Shown in pieces: positions 25,872 to 33,845 of a DNA stretch of 37,842 nt (the stretch's first letter is position 1; each line of letters begins with the position of its first letter). Origin of the DNA: Aeromonas caviae (lineage in GTDB: Bacteria > Pseudomonadota > Gammaproteobacteria > Enterobacterales > Aeromonadaceae); the NCBI RefSeq assembly GCF_000819785.1, contig NZ_CDBK01000034.1, forward strand, positions 90,577-128,418. Reading direction: 5' to 3'. A program made the position numbers and the translations under genes. Under the pieces are notes generated by a model. The model made no database searches. It was not told the origin of the DNA and saw nothing but the letters and a program-made list of their open reading frames with translations.

Positions 25872-25899
25872 ACCCCGGGCAGGCGAACCGGCCCGGGGT
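25872..25899 (-). repeat. Perfect GC-rich hairpin between deoB and deoD
   Basis: ACCCCGGGC (25872-25880) and GCCCGGGGT (25891-25899) form a 9-bp stem around a 10-base loop. No T-run follows, so it is not a normal terminator. It probably acts as an mRNA stabiliser or processing site inside the operon. Confidence 0.65.
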
Positions 25900-25904
25900 C
25901 ACCA

Positions 25905-27113
25905 TCACAGGAAGCTGGTACCGTATTGCAGCTTGGGCAGGCCGTGGTAGGCCGCGATGCTCTGGCCGATGTCGGCGAAGGTCTCGCGACGACCGACGGA
26001 GCCCGCCTTGACCGGCTTGCCGTAGAACAGTACCGGAATGTATTCGCGGGTGTGGTCGGTACCACTCCAGGTCGGGTCACAGCCGTGGTCGGCGGTCAGC
26101 ACCACCACGTCGCCATCCTGCAGCAGGTCGAACAGCTCCGGCAGGCGGGAGTCGAAGTACTCCAGCGCATCGGCGTAGCCCTTGACATCACGGCGGTGAC
26201 CGTAGGAGGAGTCAAAGTCCACGAAGTTGGTGAAGACGATGGTCTGGTCACCGGCCGCTTTCACCTCTTCCAGAGTCCTGTCCCACAGCTCGGTCAGACC
26301 GGTCCCCTTCACCTGCTTGGTGATGCCCTGCTGGGCATAGATGTCGGCGATCTTGCCGATGGAGACCACCTGGCCACCCGCTTCCTTCATGTAGTCCAGC
26401 ACGGTCGGCGCCGGCGGCAGCACGGAGTAGTCGTGGCGGTTGCCGGTGCGCTTGAAGTTGCCCTTGCCGCTGCCCACGAACGGACGCGCGATGACGCGGC
26501 CGATGTTGTAGGGCTCCAGCAGCTCGCGCACGATGTGGCACAGCTCATAGAGCTTCTCGAGGCCATAGGTCTCTTCGTGGCAGGCAATCTGGAACACGGA
26601 GTCGGCAGAGGTGTAGAGGATCGGCTTGCCGGTGCGCATGTGCTCTTCGCCCAGATCGTCCAGCACCTGGGTACCGGAGGCGTGGCAGTTGCCCAGATAC
26701 CCGGGCAGACCGGCCTTCTCGACGATGGCATCCAGCAGCTCCTGCGGGAAGCTGTTGTGGTGGTCATGGAAGTAACCCCACTCGAACAAGACGGGCACGC
26801 CGGCAATCTCCCAGTGACCGGACGGGGTGTCCTTGCCGGAGGAGAGCTCCTGGGCAAAGCCGTAGGCGCCGACCACTTCGATGTCCTTGTTCAGTCCGTC
26901 CGGGAAGGTGCCGCTGGCGAGTTCGCCCGCGTGGCCCAGACCCAGCTTGCTGAGGTTTGGCAGGTTGAGAGCGCCACGGCCCTCGATCTCACCGGCGGCG
27001 CACGCCTTGGCGATATGGCCAAGGGTATTGGCACCCACGTCGCCGAACTTGTCGGCATCGGCGGCAGCACCAATACCGAAAGAGTCCATCATCAGAATAA
27101 AGGTACGTTTCAT
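25905..27113 (-). CDS. deoB: Phosphopentomutase DeoB
   Basis: DeoB interconverts (deoxy)ribose-1-phosphate and -5-phosphate. It is a manganese enzyme of the alkaline-phosphatase superfamily with 402 residues. [17 protein letters not shown] near the N-terminus provides metal ligands, and [19 protein letters not shown] near residue 335-355 provides the C-terminal ligand set. The gene begins 14 bases after deoA. Confidence 0.98.
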   Translation of the reverse strand: MKRTFILMMDSFGIGAAADADKFGDVGANTLGHIAKACAAGEIEGRGALNLPNLSKLGLGHAGELASGTFPDGLNKDIEVVGAYGFAQELSSGKDTPSGHWEIAGVPVLFEWGYFHDHHNSFPQELLDAIVEKAGLPGYLGNCHASGTQVLDDLGEEHMRTGKPILYTSADSVFQIACHEETYGLEKLYELCHIVRELLEPYNIGRVIARPFVGSGKGNFKRTGNRHDYSVLPPAPTVLDYMKEAGGQVVSIGKIADIYAQQGITKQVKGTGLTELWDRTLEEVKAAGDQTIVFTNFVDFDSSYGHRRDVKGYADALEYFDSRLPELFDLLQDGDVVVLTADHGCDPTWSGTDHTREYIPVLFYGKPVKAGSVGRRETFADIGQSIAAYHGLPKLQYGTSFL

Positions 27114-27127
27114 GGGACTTCCCCTTG

Positions 27128-28459
27128 TTACAAATCAGCCAGACCGATGCGACGGTAAACCTCGGGCAGCGCCTCTGGTCGGGTGTCGCCGATCTTCACG
27201 GCAGCCTGCACCATGCGGGCAGCCTCGGCAAATTGAGCTTCTGTCTGAGCGTGGATCAGGGCGAGCGGCTTGTCAGCATCGACGCTCTGACCCAGGCGGA
27301 TAAAGTCGGTCAGACCGACGGCATAATCGAGTTTGTCGGCGGCGGCGCGGCGACCGCCCCCCATGGCGACCACCGCCAGACCCAGTTCACGGGTGTCCAT
27401 GGCGGTGACGAATCCGCTGTGGGCCGCGTAGACGGGGCGCACGATGGCGGCTTTGGGCAGGTAGGCGTCGTAGCGCTCCATGAAGTCGGCGGGACCGCCG
27501 AGGCCGGTCACCATGCGCCCGAAGATCTCGGCTGCCTTGCCGTTGTCGAGCACCGCCTGCAGCTTGGTGCGGGCATCGCCATCATCGCTGGCAAGACCGG
27601 CGGAGATCAGCATCTCGGCACACAGGGCAATGGTCACTTCGTGGATGCGCGGGTTGCGATACTCACCGGTCAGGTAGCGCACCGCTTCGCGCACTTCCAC
27701 GGCGTTGCCGGCGCTGGAGGCCAGCACCTGGTTCATGTCGGTCAGGAGTGCAGAGGTGCGGCAGCCGGCACCGTTGGCCACGGCGACGATGCTCCTGGCA
27801 AGCTCTTCAGAGGCTTCAAAGGTCGGCATGAAGGCGCCGGAGCCCACCTTCACGTCCATCACCAGCGCTTCCAGCCCGGAGGCAAGCTTCTTGGAGAGGA
27901 TGGAGCCGGTGATCATGGCAATGGACTCGACGGTGGCGGTGATATCCCGTACCGCGTAGATACGCTTGTCCGCCGGGGCGAGATCGCCGGTCTGGCCGAT
28001 GATGGCGACACCCGCCTCTTTCACCACTTTCAGGAAGCGGTCGTTGTCGACCGAGGTCTGGTAGCCGGGGATGGCATCCAGCTTGTCGAGGGTACCGCCG
28101 GTGTGGCCGAGACCACGGCCGGAAATCATGGGCACGAAACCGCCGCACGCAGCGACCATCGGGCCCAGCATCAGGGAGACGACGTCACCCACACCGCCGG
28201 TGGAGTGCTTGTCGACGATGGGGCCGCCCAGGTTGAGGTGATCCCAGGTCAGCACCATGCCGGAGTCGCGCATAGCGCAGGTCAGGGCGACCCGCTCATC
28301 CATGGTCATGTCCTTGAAGTAGACCGCCATGGCCAGGGCCGCTATCTGCCCCTCGCCGATGGTGTTGTTGGTAATGCCCTGAACGAAGAATTGAATCTCT
28401 TGGGTACTGAGCGCTTCACCGTTGCGCTTCTTGCGAATAATTTCTTGAGGCAAAAACAT
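27128..28459 (-). CDS. deoA: Thymidine phosphorylase DeoA
   Basis: DeoA phosphorolyses thymidine and deoxyuridine to base and deoxyribose-1-phosphate. The 443-residue protein has the three-domain family layout and the signature KHSTGGVGD (84-92) with the phosphate-binding residues. GGAGGGAATGAAAG leads into the ATG. It is placed between deoC and deoB as in E. coli; the gap to deoC contains a perfect hairpin. Confidence 0.98.
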   Translation of the reverse strand: MFLPQEIIRKKRNGEALSTQEIQFFVQGITNNTIGEGQIAALAMAVYFKDMTMDERVALTCAMRDSGMVLTWDHLNLGGPIVDKHSTGGVGDVVSLMLGPMVAACGGFVPMISGRGLGHTGGTLDKLDAIPGYQTSVDNDRFLKVVKEAGVAIIGQTGDLAPADKRIYAVRDITATVESIAMITGSILSKKLASGLEALVMDVKVGSGAFMPTFEASEELARSIVAVANGAGCRTSALLTDMNQVLASSAGNAVEVREAVRYLTGEYRNPRIHEVTIALCAEMLISAGLASDDGDARTKLQAVLDNGKAAEIFGRMVTGLGGPADFMERYDAYLPKAAIVRPVYAAHSGFVTAMDTRELGLAVVAMGGGRRAAADKLDYAVGLTDFIRLGQSVDADKPLALIHAQTEAQFAEAARMVQAAVKIGDTRPEALPEVYRRIGLADL

Positions 28460-28511
28460 CTTTCATTCCCTCCGTGCACAGTGCACGAACACAGACCGAA
28501 CCAGATCCGAA

Positions 28512-28533
28512 AGGGGGCGGCGCACCGCCCCCT
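28512..28533 (-). repeat. Perfect GC-rich hairpin between deoC and deoA
   Basis: AGGGGGCGG (28512-28520) and CCGCCCCCT (28525-28533) form a 9-bp stem with the tetraloop CGCA, starting nine bases past the deoC stop. No T-run follows on the minus strand. It resembles the hairpin between deoB and deoD. Confidence 0.7.
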
Positions 28534-28541
28534 GCCGCCGC

Positions 28542-29315
28542 TTAGTAACCGCTGGTATTGGCAGGCTTGTCGCCATGCCCCAGGGTCGCCAGCAGGCTGG
28601 CCAGCAGGCTGGAGGCGCCGAAGCGGAAGGTGCGGGCGGATACCCAGTCCTTGCCCAGGATCTCTTCGGCCATGGCCAGGTACTGACCCGCCACGGCGGC
28701 GTCTTTCACGCCACCGGCCGGCTTGAAGCCCACTTTCGGGTTCTTGGCCTTGATCACTTCCATCATGATACGGGCCGCTTCAGGGGTCGCGTTCACCGGC
28801 ACCTTGCCGGTGGAGGTCTTGATGAAATCGGCACCGGCGTCGATGGAGATCTCGGAGGCGCGACGGATCAGCGCCTCTTCCTTCAACTCGCCGGTCTCGA
28901 TGATCACTTTCAGCAGTACCTTGGCGCCGCAGGCTTCCTTACATGCTTTGACCAGATCGAAGCCGACCTGTTCATTGCCGGCCATGAAGGCGCGGTACGG
29001 GAAGACCACGTCCACCTCGTCGGCACCGTAGGCCACGGCGGCGCGGGTCTCGGCCACGGCGATCTCGATGTCGTCGTTGCCGTGGGGGAAGTTGGTCACG
29101 GTCGCGATGCGCACGTCGGCAGCGCCGATGTCACGCAGGGTCTTGCGCGCGATGGGAATGAAACGGGGGTAGATGCAGACGGCGGCGGTCAGGCCAGCCG
29201 GAGACTTGGCCTTGTGGCACAGGTCGATCACCTTCTGATCGGTGTCGTCATCGTTCAGGGTGGTCAGGTCCATCAGGTTCAGGGCGCGTTGGGCGGCCAC
29301 TTTCAGATCAGTCAT
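28542..29315 (-). CDS. deoC: Deoxyribose-phosphate aldolase DeoC
   Basis: DeoC cleaves 2-deoxyribose-5-phosphate to acetaldehyde and glyceraldehyde-3-phosphate. The 257-residue TIM barrel has the Schiff-base Lys166 in [11 protein letters not shown] and the second catalytic Lys198 in GFKPAGGVK, with Asp in [15 protein letters not shown] lies seven bases before the start. It is the first gene of the four-gene deo unit; a 387-base region upstream separates it from xapX and likely holds the main controls. Confidence 0.98.
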   Translation of the reverse strand: MTDLKVAAQRALNLMDLTTLNDDDTDQKVIDLCHKAKSPAGLTAAVCIYPRFIPIARKTLRDIGAADVRIATVTNFPHGNDDIEIAVAETRAAVAYGADEVDVVFPYRAFMAGNEQVGFDLVKACKEACGAKVLLKVIIETGELKEEALIRRASEISIDAGADFIKTSTGKVPVNATPEAARIMMEVIKAKNPKVGFKPAGGVKDAAVAGQYLAMAEEILGKDWVSARTFRFGASSLLASLLATLGHGDKPANTSGY

Positions 29316-29466
29316 GCTATGTCTCCAAAGTCTTGTTAAGCCCCATCACCCGCGATCGGCTTCACCGAACACCAAGGGTCGGCAGAGACGTTCCCGGAGC
29401 AACGGGATATGGAATTGCAGCGCAAATGCACAGGCAATACGGCTGCAAATAAGGCAAGAGCCCTGT

Positions 29467-29484
29467 CACTTTCTTACAAAAGTG
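29467..29484. promoter_or_regulatory. Palindrome upstream of deoC
   Basis: CACTTT and AAAGTG are separated by six bases (CTTACA). The size and symmetry fit a dimeric repressor site, about 150 bases before the deoC start. The regulator is unknown. Confidence 0.35.
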
Positions 29485-29588
29485 CGGACTTGGTTCCATG
29501 AAGACTTGAGAAAGGCCGACTACGCAGACCCGACTTCCCAATCAATTCCATTTGACCGCCAACACCCGGATTCACCGGGCATTAGTCA

Positions 29589-29609
29589 ATGCCAGCACCC
29601 TGCTGGCAT
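29589..29609 (-). repeat. Perfect 8-bp hairpin in the xapX-deoC gap
   Basis: ATGCCAGC and GCTGGCAT pair around the loop ACCCT. No T-run follows on the minus strand. It lies 94 bases after the xapX stop and may be a 3' end stabiliser for nupC-xapX mRNA or part of the deo leader. Confidence 0.55.
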
Positions 29610-29646
29610 CGCCTATTTCAGCCGAGATACCCCGTGTTTGCAAGCC

Positions 29647-29687
29647 GGATTTGCCAATTTCAGAGGTACCTCACACCCGGCAAATCC
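29647..29687. promoter_or_regulatory. CRP-like site nested in a 9-bp inverted repeat
   Basis: TGTGA-GGTACC-TCTGA (minus strand, 29675-29660) matches eight of ten conserved CRP positions. It is centred, within half a base, inside the perfect arms GGATTTGCC (29647-29655) and GGCAAATCC (29679-29687). The E. coli deo promoters are controlled by CRP together with CytR, which suggests a comparable composite site here. Confidence 0.5.
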
Positions 29688-29702
29688 AGCGCTGGAAGGC
29701 GC

Positions 29703-29873
29703 TTAAGAGAAGAAGCGGGTCAGGATCCAAGAGTAGGCAATGCCCCCCAGATAGACCCCCACGATCCCCATGACGCCGGAGAGGACGGGCGGCGCCGGTA
29801 TCGGCAACTTGAGGAAAGAAAACAACACCCCAACGATAAAGCCGGCCGCCATAGCCAGTAGCACTTCATTCAT
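29703..29873 (-). CDS. xapX: XapX domain protein (DUF1427 family)
   Basis: A 56-residue membrane protein with two hydrophobic helices and the motif KLPIPAPPVLSGVMGIVGVYLGG, typical of XapX/DUF1427 proteins that occur near nucleoside or purine salvage genes. GGAGG lies four bases before the ATG at 29873. It sits between nupC and deoC on the same strand, which supports a role with nucleoside uptake or catabolism, though none is proven for the family. Confidence 0.85.
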   Translation of the reverse strand: MNEVLLAMAAGFIVGVLFSFLKLPIPAPPVLSGVMGIVGVYLGGIAYSWILTRFFS

Positions 29874-29942
29874 AGAACCTCCGATTTGACTCACTTTATT
29901 ATTAGTCTTGACAGGAAAACGGTTGTCACCACCCCAAACGAG

Positions 29943-29969
29943 AACGCCACAGCAAATCGCTGTGGCGTT
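29943..29969 (-). terminator. Strong hairpin after nupC
   Basis: AACGCCACAGC and GCTGTGGCGTT make a perfect 11-bp stem around five bases, 27 bases past the nupC stop. The T-run on the minus strand is weak (TTCTCGTTT), so it could be a leaky terminator that lets some transcription into xapX, or a stabiliser. Confidence 0.65.
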
Positions 29970-29996
29970 CGTCTTTATCCTGTCAGTCAGGCGATG

Positions 29997-31271
29997 TTAC
30001 ATGCCGGACAGCGCCAGGAAGAAGCCTGCGATGGTCGCAGACATCAGGTTGGACAGGGAACCTGCCAGCACGGCCTTCAGACCGAACTTGGCGATGGTGC
30101 CGCGACGGTTTGGTGCCATGGAGCCCAGACCACCCAGCAGGATGGCGACGGAGGACAGGTTGGCGAAGCCGCACAGGGCGAAGGAGATGATCGCCTTGGT
30201 GTGCTCGGACATGGCCACACCGTTGATCAGCACTTCATCCTTCAGGTAGGGGGCAAAGTTCAGGTAAGCCACGAACTCGTTGACCACCAGCTTCTGACCG
30301 ATGAAGGAACCGGCCACGACCGCTTCGCTCCAGGGCACGCCGATCAGGAAGGCCAGCGGGGAGAACAGCCAGCCCAGCAGCAGCTCCAGGGAGAGTTGCG
30401 GGTAACCGAACCAGCCGCCCACACCGGAGAAGATGCCGTTGATCATGGCGATGAGGCCGATGAAGGCCAGCAGCATGGCACCCACGTTCAGGGCCAGTTG
30501 CAGACCGGCGGAGGCACCGGCGGCAGCGGCGTCGATCACGTTGGCAGGTTTGTCGTCCAGCTCACCTTCTGCGGTGTTCTCGTCGTAGCTCGGGGTCTCG
30601 GTTTCCGGTACCAGCAGCTTGGCGAACAGCAGACCACCCGGGGCAGCCATGAAGGAGGCTGCGATCAGGTATTCCATCTTGACGCCCATGGAGGCGTAAC
30701 CGGCCAGCACGGAGCCGGCAACGGAAGCCAGACCACCACACATGACGGCAAACAGCTCGGAGTCGGTCATCTTGGAGATGAAGGGACGTACCACCAGCGG
30801 GGCTTCGGTCTGACCGACGAAGATGTTGGCAGTGGCGGAGAGGGATTCGGTACGGGAGGTGCCCAGCACCTTCTGCAGACCGCCGCCCAGCAGCTTGATC
30901 ACCCACTGCATGATGCCGAGGTAGTAGAGTACCGCGATCAGGGAAGAGAAGAAGATGATGACGGGCAGGACGCGGAAGGCGAAGACGAAGCCACCGCCAC
31001 CGAACACTTCGAACATCTTGTTGCCAACCAAACCACCGAACAGGAATTCGATGCCGTTCTGGCCATAACCGATGACGCTGGAGACGGCGTCGGACACGCC
31101 CACCAGGATGTCACGACCGACCGGCACGTAGAGCACGAAGGCCCCCAGACCGGCCTGGATGGCAAAGGCGCCACCTACGGTACGAATTTTGATTGCCTTG
31201 CGGTTGCTGGAGAACAGCACCGCAATAAGGATGAGCGTCGCCATCCCTACCAGACCCATTATCAGATTCAT
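29997..31271 (-). CDS. nupC: Concentrative nucleoside transporter NupC
   Basis: A 424-residue symporter of the CNT family that drives nucleoside uptake with sodium or protons. It closely resembles the structurally known Vibrio cholerae CNT as I recall it: GQTEAP (153-158) and NEFVAYLNF are the nucleoside-contact motifs, and [14 protein letters not shown] is shared. The start MNLIMGL at 31271 has AAGAGGAAG eight bases ahead; an upstream in-frame Met would lie in the promoter. It leads the nucleoside block and has its own control region. Confidence 0.96.
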   Translation of the reverse strand: MNLIMGLVGMATLILIAVLFSSNRKAIKIRTVGGAFAIQAGLGAFVLYVPVGRDILVGVSDAVSSVIGYGQNGIEFLFGGLVGNKMFEVFGGGGFVFAFRVLPVIIFFSSLIAVLYYLGIMQWVIKLLGGGLQKVLGTSRTESLSATANIFVGQTEAPLVVRPFISKMTDSELFAVMCGGLASVAGSVLAGYASMGVKMEYLIAASFMAAPGGLLFAKLLVPETETPSYDENTAEGELDDKPANVIDAAAAGASAGLQLALNVGAMLLAFIGLIAMINGIFSGVGGWFGYPQLSLELLLGWLFSPLAFLIGVPWSEAVVAGSFIGQKLVVNEFVAYLNFAPYLKDEVLINGVAMSEHTKAIISFALCGFANLSSVAILLGGLGSMAPNRRGTIAKFGLKAVLAGSLSNLMSATIAGFFLALSGM

Positions 31272-31484
31272 TATTAACACTTCCTCTTTAGTAGCACCTG
31301 CCAGCTTGTTAACGATTTGTGTATTGAAGCCGCTAATCAAGGGTGCGCATTATACTAATTACGGTGCGACAAAATAGAATACTGGTCACATTTTATAAGC
31401 CACAAACGGCCTGAACATCGTTTAATTAGACCGCAAACGATTTTTATGGGCCCTGTTTTTTATCACTCGGTCATCATTTGATAA
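31272..31484 (-). promoter_or_regulatory. nupC control region: -10 box, CRP-like site, LacI-type half-sites
   Basis: TATAAT on the minus strand (31354-31349) predicts a start near 31342, with no good -35. A CRP-like site with a clean left half TGTGA (31390-31386) and AT-rich flanks is centred at about -41, a class II position; its right half is poor. Further upstream, ATCGTTT (31417-31423) and AAACGAT (31435-31441) form an inverted repeat, and CACAAACGG/CGCAAACGA recur 31 bases apart, like PurR/CytR-family half-sites. CATTTGA-TAA-TCAAATG (31475-31491) is a further palindrome near the yjjV stop. Confidence 0.5.
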
Positions 31485-32273
31485 TCAAATGTTAATTTCA
31501 TGATTTCCTGGGGGGAACAGCCGCCGGGTGGAGTCATGTAACACCGAAATAACATCCTCCAGCGGTTGCTGCCGCAATTGTGCCAACAAGCGGGCTATGG
31601 TCGGCAGGCTGGCCGGCGTGTTCACCTCCCCCTGCTGGCCTTGCAGCGGCATGTCGGGAGCGTCGGTTTCCAGCAGCAAGGCCTCCAGCGGCATCTGGCG
31701 TATCGCCTCCCGGGTCTTGTTGGCCCGCTCATAGCTGATGACCCCCCCGATCCCCAGCCTGAAACCCAGTTGCCAGAACACCTCCGCCTGATGCAGGGAG
31801 CCGCTGAAGGCATGAATGACCCCCCCTTGTGGCGGAGTGAAGCGCCGCAGGATCTTGGCGACCGTGTCGTTGGCACGCACCGAGTGGACGATGAGGGGCA
31901 GCGCATGCGCCATGGCCAGCCGCACCTGCGCCTCGAACATCTCGACCTGCCCCTCCTGCGGCACATGGGAGCGCAGATCCAGCCCGCACTCCCCCACGGC
32001 CACCAGCCCACGGGGCCGACTCGCCAGCAGGGTCTCCAGCCGGGTCAGTGCATCCCGGGGCTGCTTGCCCACATACCAGGGATGGATCCCCAGGCCATAG
32101 CGGATGTCGTCGTGGCGCTCGGCCAGCGCCATCACCCGCCCCCAGTTTTCCTCTCCCACGGCGGGGATGATATACTCGCCCACCCCCAGCTGGCGCCACC
32201 GGGTCAGCAGCGCCTCCCTATCGGCGTCAAAGACCGGAAAATCGAGGTGGCAGTGGGTGTCTATCAATTCCAT
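31485..32273 (-). CDS. yjjV: TatD-family metal-dependent hydrolase YjjV
   Basis: A 262-residue TIM-barrel hydrolase of the TatD family. DTHCHLD (5-11) gives the first metal ligands, GECGLDL the next, then [15 protein letters not shown] and [11 protein letters not shown] near the C-terminus. The sequence follows E. coli YjjV more closely than TatD, and in E. coli yjjV also lies near the deo operon. TatD-type enzymes are DNases or phosphodiesterases; the substrate of YjjV is not established. It is divergent from the prepilin gene with 40 bases between starts. Confidence 0.92.
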   Translation of the reverse strand: MELIDTHCHLDFPVFDADREALLTRWRQLGVGEYIIPAVGEENWGRVMALAERHDDIRYGLGIHPWYVGKQPRDALTRLETLLASRPRGLVAVGECGLDLRSHVPQEGQVEMFEAQVRLAMAHALPLIVHSVRANDTVAKILRRFTPPQGGVIHAFSGSLHQAEVFWQLGFRLGIGGVISYERANKTREAIRQMPLEALLLETDAPDMPLQGQQGEVNTPASLPTIARLLAQLRQQPLEDVISVLHDSTRRLFPPGNHEINI

Positions 32274-32313
32274 GTCGCGCTTACCTGTCTGTCGTACTCA
32301 ATGGGTTCATTCC

Positions 32314-32928
32314 ATGCCAACACACGTTTCCCGAGGCTTTACCCTGATAGAACTGGTGCTGGTCATCATCGTGCTGGGGATCCTGGCCGTGACCGCCCTG
32401 CCCCGCTTCATCAACATCCAGGACGACGGGCTCAAGAGCAGCGTCTCGTCCACGGCGGGCAGCTTTGCCAGTGCCGCCCGGCTCGCCCACGCCGGCTGGG
32501 CGGTCAAGGTGAAGGGGGAGCCCCTGGCACTCTACAACTTTAGCGGCATGGGCAGGCAGGATCTCGACATCAACAGCCATGGCTGGCCGGTGGGCACCAA
32601 GGAGGACCAGGGAGGTCAGGGGCCCGATACCGTCTTCCCCGGTGGCGACAGCGATCAGATCTCCGTCAGCAGCCGGGACGACTGCGAGAGCCTGTTTGGC
32701 GCCCTGCTCGATACCGATCTGACGGTGGCCGATGAGTTGCACCAGGATTCAGACAGTGACTACATCTCCCGGCTCATCCCGGCAGACGCTCAGGCTGACG
32801 GCGCCCTTCGTCACGACAACTGCCGCTATACCCTGCGCAGCTCCGTGGGCCGCTTCCCGGCATACCCCGACGGGCTCTCGTTCGACTACAACAGCGTCAC
32901 TGGCGCCGTGACTCGCCAGTTCCAGTGA
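32314..32928 (+). CDS. Type IV prepilin-like protein, MSHA type
   Basis: A 204-residue protein with a class III signal: a short leader MPTHVSRG, a cleavage site between Gly8 and Phe9, and [24 protein letters not shown] with Glu at mature position 5. The ITAAPRF-like end of the helix followed by N-I-Q-D-D resembles MshA/MshB pilins. Two cysteines (DDCESLFG near residue 127 and DNCRYTL near 170) could close the C-terminal disulphide loop of pilins. No strong ribosome binding site is seen. It stands alone, without assembly genes. Confidence 0.85.
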   Translation: MPTHVSRGFTLIELVLVIIVLGILAVTALPRFINIQDDGLKSSVSSTAGSFASAARLAHAGWAVKVKGEPLALYNFSGMGRQDLDINSHGWPVGTKEDQGGQGPDTVFPGGDSDQISVSSRDDCESLFGALLDTDLTVADELHQDSDSDYISRLIPADAQADGALRHDNCRYTLRSSVGRFPAYPDGLSFDYNSVTGAVTRQFQ

Positions 32929-33067
32929 GGTCGTCGCCCTTCTCCGGGCGCTTCTCGTCTTCATCATGGCGTACCGGCGCGCAGCAGCGCCGGTTCTCCG
33001 GTGTGAGTCCCCACTCCTGGCACCAGGCATCGTAGCGAGCCAGCCAACGCAGCAATATCCCCTTCAT
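32897..33067 (-). CDS. Small conserved-looking protein, DUF5363-like
   Basis: A 56-residue soluble, charged protein. It starts at 33067 with AAGGAGG five bases ahead, a very good site. The core [22 protein letters not shown] resembles, from memory, small proteins of the DUF5363 family, which share KYDxWCxxxGLTPE and a Cys at the end of that stretch. Its tail is disordered and acidic. Its 3' end overlaps the 3' end of the convergent prepilin gene by 32 bases. Function unknown. Confidence 0.65.
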   Translation of the reverse strand: MKGILLRWLARYDAWCQEWGLTPENRRCCAPVRHDEDEKRPEKGDDLTGTGESRRQ

Positions 33068-33148
33068 GGGCGCCTCCTTGTCTCGATGGTTTCCCCACAA
33101 GCCTGCCCCAATCCAACTCCCCAGACCAGCATCTCGGGGCCAGCGGCG

Positions 33149-33658
33149 TCATGGCCTGTCCAGCGGCAGCAGCAGCCCCATGGAAATCTCGTCCACATAG
33201 CCCTCGTCCAGCCGATAGGCCTGCCGTCTCACCCCTTCCTCCACGAACCCGCACTTGCGATACAAGGCGTGGGCCACCTCGTTGTGGGCCATCACTCCCA
33301 GCTCCAGCCGGTGGATACCGAGATCCCTCGCGGCCGCGATCAGGGTACGCAGCAACCGTTCACCCCATCCCTGCCCGCGCGCCCCCGAACGCAGCCCCAT
33401 CACCACCAGGGCGCAGTGGCGGTTGCGTGCCAGGCCGCCACCAAGGAGCGCGGCAAACCCTTGCACCTCCCCCGCCAGATCCAGCAGCCACATGGCCTGG
33501 TTGGGGGACGCGGCCATGGCCTCGAGCCGCCTGCGCTGCCCCGCTATGTCCGAGGGGCGCTCTCCCGCTTCATACAGCATGAAGCGGGTCTCCCTGTCCA
33601 GTTGCCCGAAGAAGCGGTCCAGCACCGCCGCATCCTCCACCCCTGCCATACGAATCAT
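33149..33658 (-). CDS. GNAT family N-acetyltransferase
   Basis: A 169-residue single GNAT domain. The acetyl-CoA motif reads RSGARGQGWGERLL (R/QxxGxG/A), followed by LGIHRLELGVMAHNEVAHALYRKCGFVEEG, the usual strand-helix end of the fold. The substrate is unknown; the RimJ/RimL-like tail suggests a protein or small-molecule amine. The start at 33658 is chosen because the longer frame would begin inside the terminator at 33702-33732. It is a single-gene unit between the DUF5363-like gene and the RNA methyltransferase gene. Confidence 0.85.
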   Translation of the reverse strand: MIRMAGVEDAAVLDRFFGQLDRETRFMLYEAGERPSDIAGQRRRLEAMAASPNQAMWLLDLAGEVQGFAALLGGGLARNRHCALVVMGLRSGARGQGWGERLLRTLIAAARDLGIHRLELGVMAHNEVAHALYRKCGFVEEGVRRQAYRLDEGYVDEISMGLLLPLDRP

Positions 33659-33701
33659 CAGCCTGTTCTCCCTGCCTGGTGGTTCTGCCGACCACGACCA
33701 T

Positions 33702-33732
33702 AAAAAAACGACTCCCTCAGGAGTCGTTTTTA
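33702..33732. terminator. Bidirectional terminator after rlmD
   Basis: ACGACTCC and GGAGTCGT pair around CTCA, with seven A before and five T after. On the minus strand it ends transcription coming from rlmD and the remnant behind it. Confidence 0.9.
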
Positions 33733-33767
33733 TCAGAGCCATCTGGCTAACGCCACGCCCTCGGCCC

Positions 33768-33830
33768 GATCAGGCTTTCGCTGGCAGGCTCAGGCAGGCG
33801 ACCGCTTCCACCTGCATCGTGCGAGGGGAA
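33768..33830 (-). pseudogene. Remnant: second, diverged copy of the rlmD 3' end
   Basis: This stretch repeats the last codons of the neighbouring rlmD gene (33844-33907) at an offset of 76 bases, with 43 of the first 50 bases identical, including the stop codon. Read in the same frame it ends VEAVACLSLPAKA-stop; the gene ends VEAVARLSLPAKA-stop. Most differences are synonymous. A one-base indel further upstream breaks the frame, so it is not coding. See findings. Confidence 0.8.
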
Positions 33831-33845
33831 GATCCCGAGCGACGA

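Larger units (their letters stand above)
29316..29702. other. Long upstream region of the deo operon (387 bases)
   Basis: No credible gene is present. It contains several dyads: a run of phased GCAA-type elements (29414-29459), a palindrome CACTTT-N6-AAAGTG (29467-29484), a perfect hairpin ATGCCAGC-ACCCT-GCTGGCAT (29589-29609), and a CRP-like half-site pair nested inside a 9-bp inverted repeat (29647-29687). No clear -35/-10 pair can be fixed. Confidence 0.6.

Noticed and set aside
27125..28726. Open frame of 533 codons on the plus strand opposite deoA
   Set aside because: Antisense shadow of thymidine phosphorylase; no motif or ribosome binding site.
29886..31277. Open frame of 463 codons on the plus strand opposite nupC
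   Set aside because: Shadow frame; the minus-strand protein is a full-length CNT transporter.
31475..31491. FNR-like palindrome TTGAT-ATCAA
   Set aside because: The half-sites are one base apart; FNR needs four. It may be just the yjjV 3' hairpin.
33659..33742. Longer N-terminus for the acetyltransferase
   Set aside because: The extra 28 codons run through a strong terminator hairpin and are unlike GNAT N-termini.
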